Assembly: GCF_012933465.1 (NCBI RefSeq)
Contig: NZ_JABBND010000013.1
Span: 1-64,000 of the forward strand
Direction of reading: 5' to 3'
Length of the DNA stretch: 64,000 nucleotides
Source: Actinomycetospora sp. TBRC 11914
GTDB lineage: Bacteria; Actinomycetota; Actinomycetes; Mycobacteriales; Pseudonocardiaceae
Below, piece after piece: positions 33,688 to 41,146 of the stretch; positions within the stretch are counted from its first letter, which is position 1, and every line of letters starts with the position of its first letter. Below the pieces are notes generated by a model. The model was not told the DNA's origin. It saw nothing but the letters and a program-made list of their open reading frames with translations, and made no database searches. The translations under genes and the position numbers were made by a program.

Positions 33688-34878
33688 TCACTCCAGCGCC
33701 TCCCGGCCGAGGTGCAGGCTCGCCGCGTCCGCGGCCTCCCGGCCGGCTCGCCAGCCCGCGGCGTTGCCGACCGAGAACCGCTTGGTGGTGATCGTGGGGA
33801 AGAGCTCCGCGGTGGTGCGCTCCACCGCCTCCCCCCGCGCCGCGAGCACCGGGAGCAGGGCGCCGTCGGACTCGCGCACCGCCTCCTCCTGGGCCGTCGC
33901 GCCCGCCTCCCGCAGCCGCTCCCCGATCCGGGTGGCGTAGGAGAGCAGGAACGCGTGCCGGAAGGAGCGGGTCCGCGAGCCGCCGGTGCGCGAGCCGCGG
34001 GAGCCCTCCGCGGCCATCGCCCGCCCGGCCTGCACCAGCAGGGACGTCACGAGCAGCTCGACGGTGTCGAGATCGGTCGGCCAGCCGATCACCGTCACGA
34101 GGTCCAGCGCCGCGAGGCTCACCGCCCGGCAGCGGTTCGCGCCGGCGACCTGGTGGACGAGGCTGGACTTCGCCGAGGTGTACGGCGCGTCGAGCCACAG
34201 CCGGCGCACCGAGGCGCTCGCCGCCCCGCCGCGCGGGGCGGGGTCGACCACCGCCCGCTCGAGCGCGTGCCGGGCCATCAGCTCCTGGGCCTTCGCCGAG
34301 AGCGCCTCGGCCTCCTCCGGGAACGACGTCGACTCCGCCTTCGCGAGCAGCCCTCGCACCCGGGCGAGGATGCGGGGGTCCGCGCCCCCGGCCCCGTCGT
34401 CACCCGCGGGCCCGACGGCGGGCAGCGCCGGGAGCCGCCGCGCTGCGCCGACCACCCGCACGACCCACCCCAGCGCCTCGCCGTGCGGGAGCCCCCGGCC
34501 GGTGCGCCACTGCGTGACCAGCGGGGACCCGACGTCCCACCACACCGTCGCGTCGACGCCCGCCAGCGACCAGGTGGCCGGACGGCGCCGCGCGTCGGCC
34601 GCGAGCACGTCCCCGAGCGGCGCCACCACACCGGTGCCGAGGCGGCGGCGCAGCACCTCCACGGCGTCGCGCGGGGTCCACCCCCGGACCCACAGCGCGT
34701 CGACGGTCTCGAGCAGCGCCCGGTCGGCGGCGGCGTCGAGCACCGCGTCGGCCCACCGCCCGACGAGCACCGCGCGGACCCGCCCGACGTCCTCCTCGCC
34801 GCCCGAGCACCCGACCGCGAGCTCGGTGAGCAGGGCGGCGGCGTGTGCGACCGGCTCCGCGTCCGTGGTCCGGGTCAT
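33688..34878 (-). CDS. DUF2786 domain protein, 396 aa
   Basis: The DUF2786 block ILARVRGLLAKAESTSFPEEA and KAQELMARHALE is seen at about residues 183-215. It is flanked by an N-terminal helical part (residues 1-170) and a C-terminal region with RSFRHAFLLSYATRIGERL and FSVGNAAGWRAGREAAD that is typical of the longer DUF2786 proteins. The function of the family is unknown; phage and chromosomal members exist. No enzymatic motif is evident. ATG 34878 lies 2 bases after GGAGGG. The basic 142-residue protein downstream is probably co-transcribed. It is divergent from the 634-residue protein gene. Confidence 0.82.
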   Translation of the reverse strand: MTRTTDAEPVAHAAALLTELAVGCSGGEEDVGRVRAVLVGRWADAVLDAAADRALLETVDALWVRGWTPRDAVEVLRRRLGTGVVAPLGDVLAADARRRPATWSLAGVDATVWWDVGSPLVTQWRTGRGLPHGEALGWVVRVVGAARRLPALPAVGPAGDDGAGGADPRILARVRGLLAKAESTSFPEEAEALSAKAQELMARHALERAVVDPAPRGGAASASVRRLWLDAPYTSAKSSLVHQVAGANRCRAVSLAALDLVTVIGWPTDLDTVELLVTSLLVQAGRAMAAEGSRGSRTGGSRTRSFRHAFLLSYATRIGERLREAGATAQEEAVRESDGALLPVLAARGEAVERTTAELFPTITTKRFSVGNAAGWRAGREAADAASLHLGREALE

Positions 34879-35014
34879 GGCCCTCCGATCATCGTCGTCG
34901 TGGGCTTCGACACGACAGGGGCCCCGTCGGTTCCCTCGGGACGGGCCCGCCGGGTGAACATGGGCCGAATCGCGGGCGGCGCTGGTCCGTTGAGACCCGG
35001 GGAGGTGGACCACG

Positions 35015-36919
35015 GTGACGGCCATGGCGGAGCTGACGGGCGAGGACCCGCCCGAGCCCCCGGGCGACGTGTCCCCCGACCCCTCGGGCTCCGCGGCGGC
35101 GGCCACCACCCACGCGCCCCGCCCGCCCGCGCCGCACCGCACCGTCCTCACCCGCCTCGGCGAGGGGCCCGGCGGCGTCGTCGTCACCGGGCAGGACGAC
35201 GAGGCCCGCACCGCCCTGGTGCGCGGCCTGCGCCGCCCGGGGCGCCGGGTGCTGGTGGCGGCGACGAGCGCGGCGGACGCCGCGGCGTGGCGGGCGCGGC
35301 TCGGCGAGCCGGAGGCGGAGACCCACCGCGTCGCGCCCGGGTTCGCGGGCACCGAGGACGAGGTCGCCGAGCAGCTCGCGGCCACCGCCGAGACCGACGG
35401 GTGGCTGACGGTGCTGCTCGGCCCGCCCGGCGCGGACTCCGCCGACGACGAGCCGGTCTCACCGCCGCTGGACGCCCGCGAGCTCGCCGACCTGCGCCGC
35501 CTGCTCGTCGCCGAGCACGGCCCGGAGCCCCGGCTCGACCCGGCCCGCCGCGCCCAGGTGCTGCCGCCGCCCGCCGAGCTGCCGCCCGAGCCGCACGTGG
35601 AGCAGCTCGCCGACGAGCTGCTCGACGTCGTCGGGCCCGCGTCGTCCCCGGCCCGCGAGGCCGTCCGCCCCCTCGTCGCCGCCCTCGCGTGCCTCCCTCC
35701 GGACGCCGGGAGCGCGCTGGAGCCGGTGCTGCGCCGCATCGACGACGCGATGGGGGCGCTCGGGCGCACGGGCGAGGACGCGCGGTGGGCGAAGGGCGTC
35801 GTCGAGGGTGTCCTCGAGGGCCGGGCGGCCCAGGCCTGGTCCCGGGTCGCCCGGGCGGCGCGCGACGTCGAGCGGGTCGGCGACCACGACCTCGGCGCGG
35901 GCACCGCGCAGGTCCGCGTCACCGGGGACGTCGACCCGGGCGCGGCCGCCGAGGTGTTCGAGCGGTTCGCGGCGTTCCTCGACGAGGGGGGCGCGGTGCG
36001 GCGGATGTTCAAGTCCGAGGAGCAGCGCGACGCCGAGGCCCTGCTGCCGGCGCTGGCGATCAACCGGGTCGACCCCACCACGGCCGAGGGCGCGGCCGCC
36101 GTCGCGCACCACCTGCGGCTGCGCCAGATCGAGGCCGCGATGACGACCGCGCTCGCCGGGCTGGGCCGGGCCCTGCGCCCCGCCGAGCAGCGGGCCCTCC
36201 TGGTGCACCGGCTGCTCTCGCTGCGGGAGGTCTGCCTGCGGATCGGGAACGTGCTGGAGGCGGTCGGGCGGCTGCGCGTGCTGCTCGGTGGCCTGCCCGC
36301 GGCCGTGCGGCCGCCGACCGACGGGCTGGTGGCCGTCGGGCGGATCGTCGCCACCGGCCGGCGGCTGGCCGCCCGGCCCAGCGCCGACCTCGCGCGCCGC
36401 GAGCTCGGCGACGTCGTCGCGCGCCTGGGCGACGTCGCCCCGCCCGCCGCGCAGGCCCCGGAGCTGCGCGCCGCGCTCGCCGCCCTGCTCCGCCTCGACG
36501 TCGAGCGCTACGCCTGGGCGGCCGACACCGTCGACGCCGCCCGCGAGGAGCAGCGCGACCTGCGCCGCAGCGACTCCCTCGCCGCGCGCCTGGCGGCCTG
36601 GCCCGCGCTGCTCGAGGCGCTGGACGCGGACACCTCCGACGCGACCTGGGGGCCCCGCGAGGCGCGCTGGTCGGCGTCCTGGGCGCACCGCACGGCGGTG
36701 GGCTGGCTCGCGCGCCGCGCGCCCGGGCCCGTCACGACGACGACGGTGCTGGCCGGGCGGGAGCACGCCGCCACCGCCGGCGTCGACCTGGTCGTCGTCG
36801 GCCCGCTGCGCGACGGCGAGGGGCCGCCGGCCGCGCTGGGACCGCGCCCGGAGCGCGTCGTCGACCTGCCCGGCGGCCCCGACGACGGCCGCTGCCTGGT
36901 CGTCCTGCCCGTCGGCTGA
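35015..36919 (+). CDS. Unrecognised 634-aa protein, possibly a degenerate helicase-related fragment
   Basis: I cannot assign a family. There is a Pro/Ala-rich N-terminus (about 40 residues), then a part with alternating strands and helices (VVVTGQDDEARTALVRGLRRPGRRVLVAATSAADA) that looks like the start of a P-loop helicase domain but lacks any Walker A GxxxxGK. The middle is purely helical; the segment AFLDEGGAVRRMFKSEEQRDAEALLPAL recalls the insert helices of large DNA2/UvrD-like helicases, only an impression. The end (VDLVVVGPLRDG, CLVVLPVG) again resembles a Rossmann-type strand set. GTG 35015 has GGGGAGG 9 bases upstream. The gene converges with the EcsC gene, 10 bases apart. Codon use is like its neighbours. 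Confidence 0.7.
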   Translation: MTAMAELTGEDPPEPPGDVSPDPSGSAAAATTHAPRPPAPHRTVLTRLGEGPGGVVVTGQDDEARTALVRGLRRPGRRVLVAATSAADAAAWRARLGEPEAETHRVAPGFAGTEDEVAEQLAATAETDGWLTVLLGPPGADSADDEPVSPPLDARELADLRRLLVAEHGPEPRLDPARRAQVLPPPAELPPEPHVEQLADELLDVVGPASSPAREAVRPLVAALACLPPDAGSALEPVLRRIDDAMGALGRTGEDARWAKGVVEGVLEGRAAQAWSRVARAARDVERVGDHDLGAGTAQVRVTGDVDPGAAAEVFERFAAFLDEGGAVRRMFKSEEQRDAEALLPALAINRVDPTTAEGAAAVAHHLRLRQIEAAMTTALAGLGRALRPAEQRALLVHRLLSLREVCLRIGNVLEAVGRLRVLLGGLPAAVRPPTDGLVAVGRIVATGRRLAARPSADLARRELGDVVARLGDVAPPAAQAPELRAALAALLRLDVERYAWAADTVDAAREEQRDLRRSDSLAARLAAWPALLEALDADTSDATWGPREARWSASWAHRTAVGWLARRAPGPVTTTTVLAGREHAATAGVDLVVVGPLRDGEGPPAALGPRPERVVDLPGGPDDGRCLVVLPVG

Positions 36920-36929
36920 GCCCGCCGGG

Positions 36930-37757
36930 TCACGACGCGGCGGCGGGCCGCTCCCCGACGACCGCGCCGTACTTCTCGCACAGGAACCGCTCGGTGTAGA
37001 GGTGCTCGGCGGTCTCGAGGACCCGCGCGACCTGCCGGGTCGAGAGCACGACGCCGAGGCCGACCCCGAGCACGGGGAGCCCGCGGGCGATCCCGCAGTG
37101 CCCGGAGACCGCGACGCGGGGCTCGCCCACCACCGCGCGGGCCGGGTCGGGGGACAGCCCGGCGGCCAGCACGGCGAGGGCGAACTCGCGCTCGGTCGGC
37201 TCGGCCGGGTCGTAGCCGTAGTGCATCGCCGTCCGCGCCACGGCCCGCGTGCACGTCGCGGCGGTGAGTACGGTGTCCAGCGCGGCGGCGGCCAGGGCGG
37301 CCACGACGCCGGTGGCGGCGCTCGAGGCCCCGGCCGCGGCACCCGCCGCGGCGCCGGTGAGCCCGCCCCGCAGGCCGGCGGCGCCGACGTGGACCCGGGC
37401 GAGCGACACCCGGACCGCCCGCAGGTCCTCGACGTCGAGGCGGCGCAGGTCCGCGCCGGTCGCCACGGGGTGCCCGGCGGCGGCGAGCGCGGCGACCACC
37501 GTCTCGCTGCGTCCCGCGACCAGCCAGCCCAGCCACACCCCGGCGTCGCGCAGCGGCCCGGCGACCGCGCCGACCACGACGTCGTCGACCAGGTCCGCAC
37601 CGGGCAGCAACCGCAGACCGGACAGCGCGAGCGAGGAGACACGGCCCCAGAACCCGGACCCGGGCGGCTCGGCGGACCGCCACCGCCGCACCGCCTCCCA
37701 GGCCCGCGCGTCCCCGGCGGACATCACGACCGGGTCCGGCGCCACCGCCGCGCACAT
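36930..37757 (-). CDS. EcsC family protein (paralogue 1), 275 aa
   Basis: EcsC-family protein. The central glycine/alanine-rich hydrophobic part (LTGAAAGAAAGASSAATGVV), the segment LTAATCTRAVARTAMHYGYD and the C-terminal LPVLGVGLGVVLSTRQVARVLETAEHLYTERFL are typical. EcsC of Bacillus accompanies an ABC transporter and is linked to secretion and processing, but actinobacterial members stand alone and their role is unknown. The glycine-rich hydrophobic parts may be membrane associated. The paralogue upstream on the same strand shares the same order of blocks, so the pair arose by tandem duplication. ATG 37757 is used; an internal ATG 11 codons later is possible. Confidence 0.82.
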   Translation of the reverse strand: MCAAVAPDPVVMSAGDARAWEAVRRWRSAEPPGSGFWGRVSSLALSGLRLLPGADLVDDVVVGAVAGPLRDAGVWLGWLVAGRSETVVAALAAAGHPVATGADLRRLDVEDLRAVRVSLARVHVGAAGLRGGLTGAAAGAAAGASSAATGVVAALAAAALDTVLTAATCTRAVARTAMHYGYDPAEPTEREFALAVLAAGLSPDPARAVVGEPRVAVSGHCGIARGLPVLGVGLGVVLSTRQVARVLETAEHLYTERFLCEKYGAVVGERPAAAS

Positions 37758-37852
37758 GTCCCGGACGCTACGGAGCGCGCGCGGCGACGCCGTGGAGGTG
37801 ACGTGGACGGCGGGTGAACCGGCGATGTCACGGTGGCCGCGCGGTCACCCGC

Positions 37853-38839
37853 TCAGCCCAGCTCGGCCAGGATCTCCTCGGGGGGCTCCTCGGAGAAGGG
37901 GATCTCGTACTTCTCGTGCAGGAAGCGCTCGCGGTACAGGTGCTCGGCGGCGTCGACCACGCGGGCGAGCAGCCGGGCGGAGAGCACCGCCCCGATCCCG
38001 ACGCCGACCACCGGCACGAGCTGGGCGAGCTCGCGCTGCCCGATCTGGGAGAGCAGGCGCTGGTGCACCGCGCGGGCGAGGCGCCGCATCTGGCGCTGCT
38101 GGCGCTTCTTCTTCTCCTTGTCCTTCTCCCGCGACGCGATCAGCGACGCGACCTCCTCGTACGCCTCGGGCGCGTCGGCGTCGGAGGAGAGCCCGACGGC
38201 GAGGATCGCGAGCGCCAGGACCTGCTCGGAGCGCTTGGTGACGTCGTAGCCGTAGTACGCCCCGACGTGCGCGACCGCGCGGGTGCAGGCGGCGACGGTG
38301 AGCAGCGCGTCGCCGGTCAGCGAACCGACGATGACCGCGATCCCCGGCAGCCCGCCGAGCCCGACCAGGCCCGCGCCGCCCGTGGCGGCCGAGGCACCCG
38401 TCGTCAGGAGCAGGCTCGTCGTGCCGCCCTGCAGCCCGGCGACCGCCGGGTACGCGAGGTCGAGGCGGGGCATCGCCTCCTGCACGTGCCCGACGTCGAG
38501 CTTCCGGATGTCCTTGAAGTCGGCGACGTCGTGCCCGAGCGCCCGGTAGCGGGCGAACACCGACTCGCGCCGCAGCGTCGCCGCCCCGGCCCCGGCGCCG
38601 GCGGCCGCGAGCTGGTGCAGGACGTCGTGGACGACGTCGTCGAGCTGGGCCACGCCGGGGACGCGCCGCAGCCCGCCCTGCACGAACGAGCGCACCTCGC
38701 CGACGGTGTCGCGCAGCGGGGCGAGCGCCCCGCCCCCGTCCTCGGTGATGCGCTCCTTCCACTCGGTCACCTCGCGCCACTGCTCGGCGTCGCCGGTGCG
38801 CAGGGTCGCCGCGTCAGCCGCGCTGCTCGTCGCCGTCAC
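37853..38839 (-). CDS. EcsC family protein (paralogue 2), 328 aa
   Basis: Second EcsC-type protein, clearly homologous to the gene at 36930: LRRVPGVAQLDDVVHDVL, KLDVGHVQEAMPRLD, the Gly-rich hydrophobic core GASAATGGAGLVGLGGLPG, TVAACTRAVAHVGAYYGYD and the end VVDAAEHLYRERFLHEKYEI line up. It has an extra Lys/Glu/Arg-rich charged helix (SREKDKEKKKRQQRQMRR, about residues 231-248) not seen in the neighbour. GTG 38839 gives a short N-terminus before RTGDAEQWREVTEWKE; no strong ribosome binding site is visible, so the start is uncertain. The two genes are 95 bases apart and probably form a transcript. Confidence 0.82.
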   Translation of the reverse strand: MTATSSAADAATLRTGDAEQWREVTEWKERITEDGGGALAPLRDTVGEVRSFVQGGLRRVPGVAQLDDVVHDVLHQLAAAGAGAGAATLRRESVFARYRALGHDVADFKDIRKLDVGHVQEAMPRLDLAYPAVAGLQGGTTSLLLTTGASAATGGAGLVGLGGLPGIAVIVGSLTGDALLTVAACTRAVAHVGAYYGYDVTKRSEQVLALAILAVGLSSDADAPEAYEEVASLIASREKDKEKKKRQQRQMRRLARAVHQRLLSQIGQRELAQLVPVVGVGIGAVLSARLLARVVDAAEHLYRERFLHEKYEIPFSEEPPEEILAELG

Positions 38840-38956
38840 GCCGGGAAGGTACCCACACCCCGCCGTGCGCCGCGCGCGCCGACCAGGTCCCGGACGCGGT
38901 GATCGTCTCGATCCGCCGATGCCAGGGCGGCCCGTCCGACGTCGGGGGTGCTTCGG

Positions 38957-38972
38957 TGCCCCCTTGGGGGCA
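38957..38972. promoter_or_regulatory. Inverted repeat upstream of the second P450
   Basis: TGCCCCC(tt)GGGGGCA is a perfect 7-base inverted repeat in the 203-base gap between the divergent EcsC and P450 genes, about 70 bases before the P450 start. It is a candidate operator. It does not resemble the KstR site that controls sterol P450s in mycobacteria. Confidence 0.4.
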
Positions 38973-39042
38973 GCCCGGGTTTGTCGGCGCGGTGAGCCGG
39001 TGCACAGGAGGGGCACGCCGACGACCCCCAGAGGAGACGCCG

Positions 39043-40323
39043 ATGTCCGTGCAGACCAGCCCCGCCTCCGGACGCGAGTACTCCGCCATCGACATCTCGG
39101 GACAGGAGTTCTGGGACGCGACGGCCGAGGAGCGCGAGGAGACCTTCGCCCGGCTCCGTCGCGAGGATCCGGTGTCCTGGCAGCGCCCCGTCGAGAACGC
39201 CGTGGCTCCGGACCCGGAGGACCCGGGCTACTGGGCGGTCGTGCGGCACGAGGACATCGCGACGGTCAGCACCGGCAACGACGTCTTCGTCTCCGGGCAG
39301 GGCGTGCTGTTCGACCAGCTGCCGCCGGAGTTCCTCGAGATGACGCAGTCGTTCCTGGCGATGGACAACCCGCGCCACAACGGCCTGCGCAAGCTCGTCC
39401 AGAAGGCGTTCACCCCGAAGCGGATCCAGCGGATCTCCGAGCAGGTGGAGCAGGCCGCGCAGGAGGTCGTCGACTCCTTCGCCGGCGAGCCCTCGGGCGA
39501 GATCGAGTTCGTCGAGCGGTGCGCGGGCCGGCTGCCGCTGCGGATGTTCTCCGCGATGTTCGGGGTGCCCGAGCACCTCCAGGAGGAGACGGCGGCCGCG
39601 GCCCAGGAGATCGTGTCGTGGGCCGACCCGGAGCACCTCGCGGGCCGGGACCCGTCGCAGGTCCAGCTCGAGGCGGCGCAGAAGCTGCACCGGATCGCCG
39701 CCGAGATCGTGGCCGAGCGCCGGCAGGACCCGGGCGAGGACCTGTTCACCGGCCTCATCGAGGCGGAGGTCGACGGCCAGCACCTGACCGACTCCGAGAT
39801 CGGCGCCTTCTTCGTGCTGCTCGCGGTGGCGGGCAACGACACGACGAAGCACACCTCGACGCTGACGATCAAGCACTTCACCGAGAACCCCGACCAGCGG
39901 GACTGGCTCGCGGCCGACCTCGACGAGCGGATCGGCACGGCCGTCGAGGAGTTCGTCCGCTACGCCAGCCCGGTCATGACGTTCCGGCGGACCGCGGTGA
40001 CCGACACCGAGCTGGGCGGGCGCGCGATCCGCGAGGGCGACAAGGTCGTGATGTTCTACTCCTCGGGCAACCGCGACGCCGACGTCTTCGACGACCCGGG
40101 CGCGTTCGACCTCGCCCGCAGCCCGAACCCCCACGTCGGGTTCGGCGGCGGCGGCACCCACTACTGCCTGGGCAACCAGCTGGCCAAGACGATGCTGCGG
40201 GCGCTCTTCCGCCAGATCCTCACCCGCGTGCCCGACATCCACGTCACCGCCGAGCCCGAGCTCCTCGGCACCAACTTCATCCGCGGGGTGAAGCGGCAGC
40301 AGGTGGCGTTCACGCCGGAATAG
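39043..40323 (+). CDS. Cytochrome P450, CYP124/125-like, 426 aa
   Basis: Soluble P450 with the I-helix AGNDTTKH, ExxR in EEFVRYASP and the haem loop FGGGGTHYCLG. The motif AGNDTT with the preceding FFVLLAVAG and the HYCLGNQLAK end are typical of the CYP124/125/142 group that hydroxylates the terminal carbon of sterol side chains or methyl-branched lipids; this substrate guess is inference. No sterol-degradation genes are in the window. ATG 39043 has GAGGAGA 5 bases upstream. Its TAG stop (40321-40323) is the first triplet of a 72-bp palindromic repeat that links it to the DUF427 gene. Confidence 0.9.
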   Translation: MSVQTSPASGREYSAIDISGQEFWDATAEEREETFARLRREDPVSWQRPVENAVAPDPEDPGYWAVVRHEDIATVSTGNDVFVSGQGVLFDQLPPEFLEMTQSFLAMDNPRHNGLRKLVQKAFTPKRIQRISEQVEQAAQEVVDSFAGEPSGEIEFVERCAGRLPLRMFSAMFGVPEHLQEETAAAAQEIVSWADPEHLAGRDPSQVQLEAAQKLHRIAAEIVAERRQDPGEDLFTGLIEAEVDGQHLTDSEIGAFFVLLAVAGNDTTKHTSTLTIKHFTENPDQRDWLAADLDERIGTAVEEFVRYASPVMTFRRTAVTDTELGGRAIREGDKVVMFYSSGNRDADVFDDPGAFDLARSPNPHVGFGGGGTHYCLGNQLAKTMLRALFRQILTRVPDIHVTAEPELLGTNFIRGVKRQQVAFTPE

Positions 40324-40394
40324 GTGCGCTTCGCGCTCGTGAGCAGAAACTGTCGCTATGACGACACTTTCTGCTCACAGGGCCGAAGGCCACC
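40323..40394. repeat. 72-bp palindromic dispersed element, copy 1
   Basis: The core at 40339-40378 has 17-base arms (GTGAGCAGAAACTGTCG and its partner) with one mismatch around CTATGA. It is flanked by mini-hairpins GCGC(TTC)GCGC at 40326-40336 and GGCC(GAA)GGCC at 40381-40391, inside GGTG...CACC ends. It begins with the last base of the P450 stop codon and contains the ATG of the DUF427 gene. Confidence 0.9.
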
Positions 40395-41044
40395 TCAAGC
40401 GGGTCCGGGCGGTGCTCGGGGGACGGGTCGTCGTCGACACCCTCGCGCCCGTGCTCGTGTGGGAGTGGCCGTACTACCCGACCTACCACCTGCCCGTCGC
40501 CGACGTGGACCTCGACGCGCTCCCGACGACGGCCGTGCGGCGGCTCGTGCTGGACGTGGACGGACGGCCCACCGACCTCGTGCGCGTCGAGTGGTCCGCG
40601 ATGGACCAGTGGTTCGAGGAGGACGAGCCGGTCGAGGTCCACCCGCGGGACCCGTACGTCCGCATCGACGCGCTCGCGAGCTCGCGGCACGTCGAGGTGG
40701 CCGTCGACGGCGTGGTGCTCGCCGACTCCACCCGCCCGACGGTGCTCTTCGAGACCCGCCTGCCGCCCCGGTTCTACCTCCCCCTGCCCGACCTGCGGCT
40801 CGACCTGCTCCGCCCGTCCGACACCGTGACCCGCTGCCCGTACAAGGGCACCGCCACCTACTGGTCGGTCGAGCTCCCCGACGGCACCTGGCACCCGGAC
40901 CTGTTCTGGACGTACCGCGCCCCCGTGGCGGAGAGCCAGAAGGTCGCCGGGCTGGCCGCGGTGTGGACCGAGAAGGTCGACCTGCGCCTCGACGGCGTGC
41001 CCCAGGACCGGGCCCGCACCCACTTCGAGGTGCCGGGGACCTGA
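40358..41044 (+). CDS. DUF427 family protein with two tandem domains, 228 aa
   Basis: Two consecutive DUF427 domains are visible: VRAVLGGRVVVDTLAPVLVWEWPYYPTYHLP (about residues 16-50) and the better conserved second VEVAVDGVVLADSTRPTVLFETRLPPRFYLPLPDLR with CPYKGTATYWSVEL (about 108-170). DUF427 domains are small beta-rich folds of unknown function, common in actinomycetes. The only in-frame ATG is at 40358, inside the centre of the palindromic element upstream, so the repeat appears to supply the first codons (TTLSAH). It lacks a good ribosome binding site; expression may depend on the P450 message. Confidence 0.85.
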   Translation: MTTLSAHRAEGHLKRVRAVLGGRVVVDTLAPVLVWEWPYYPTYHLPVADVDLDALPTTAVRRLVLDVDGRPTDLVRVEWSAMDQWFEEDEPVEVHPRDPYVRIDALASSRHVEVAVDGVVLADSTRPTVLFETRLPPRFYLPLPDLRLDLLRPSDTVTRCPYKGTATYWSVELPDGTWHPDLFWTYRAPVAESQKVAGLAAVWTEKVDLRLDGVPQDRARTHFEVPGT

Positions 41045-41146
41045 CGGCCACGGGTTTGTCCAAACGGCCACGGCCGACGCGGGCCCGGTGTCACGATCGC
41101 GACGCCTGCGCCGTCCGGCGCCGGCGGACCCGCCCGGAGGTGGCCC
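41045..41146. promoter_or_regulatory. Promoter region of the flavocytochrome operon, with inverted repeat
   Basis: GTTTG(tc)CAAAC at 41054-41065 is set within repeated GGCCACGG blocks and is the only AT-richer spot in the gap. It probably marks the promoter or operator of the operon. CGGAGG at 41135-41140 is the ribosome binding site. Confidence 0.4.
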
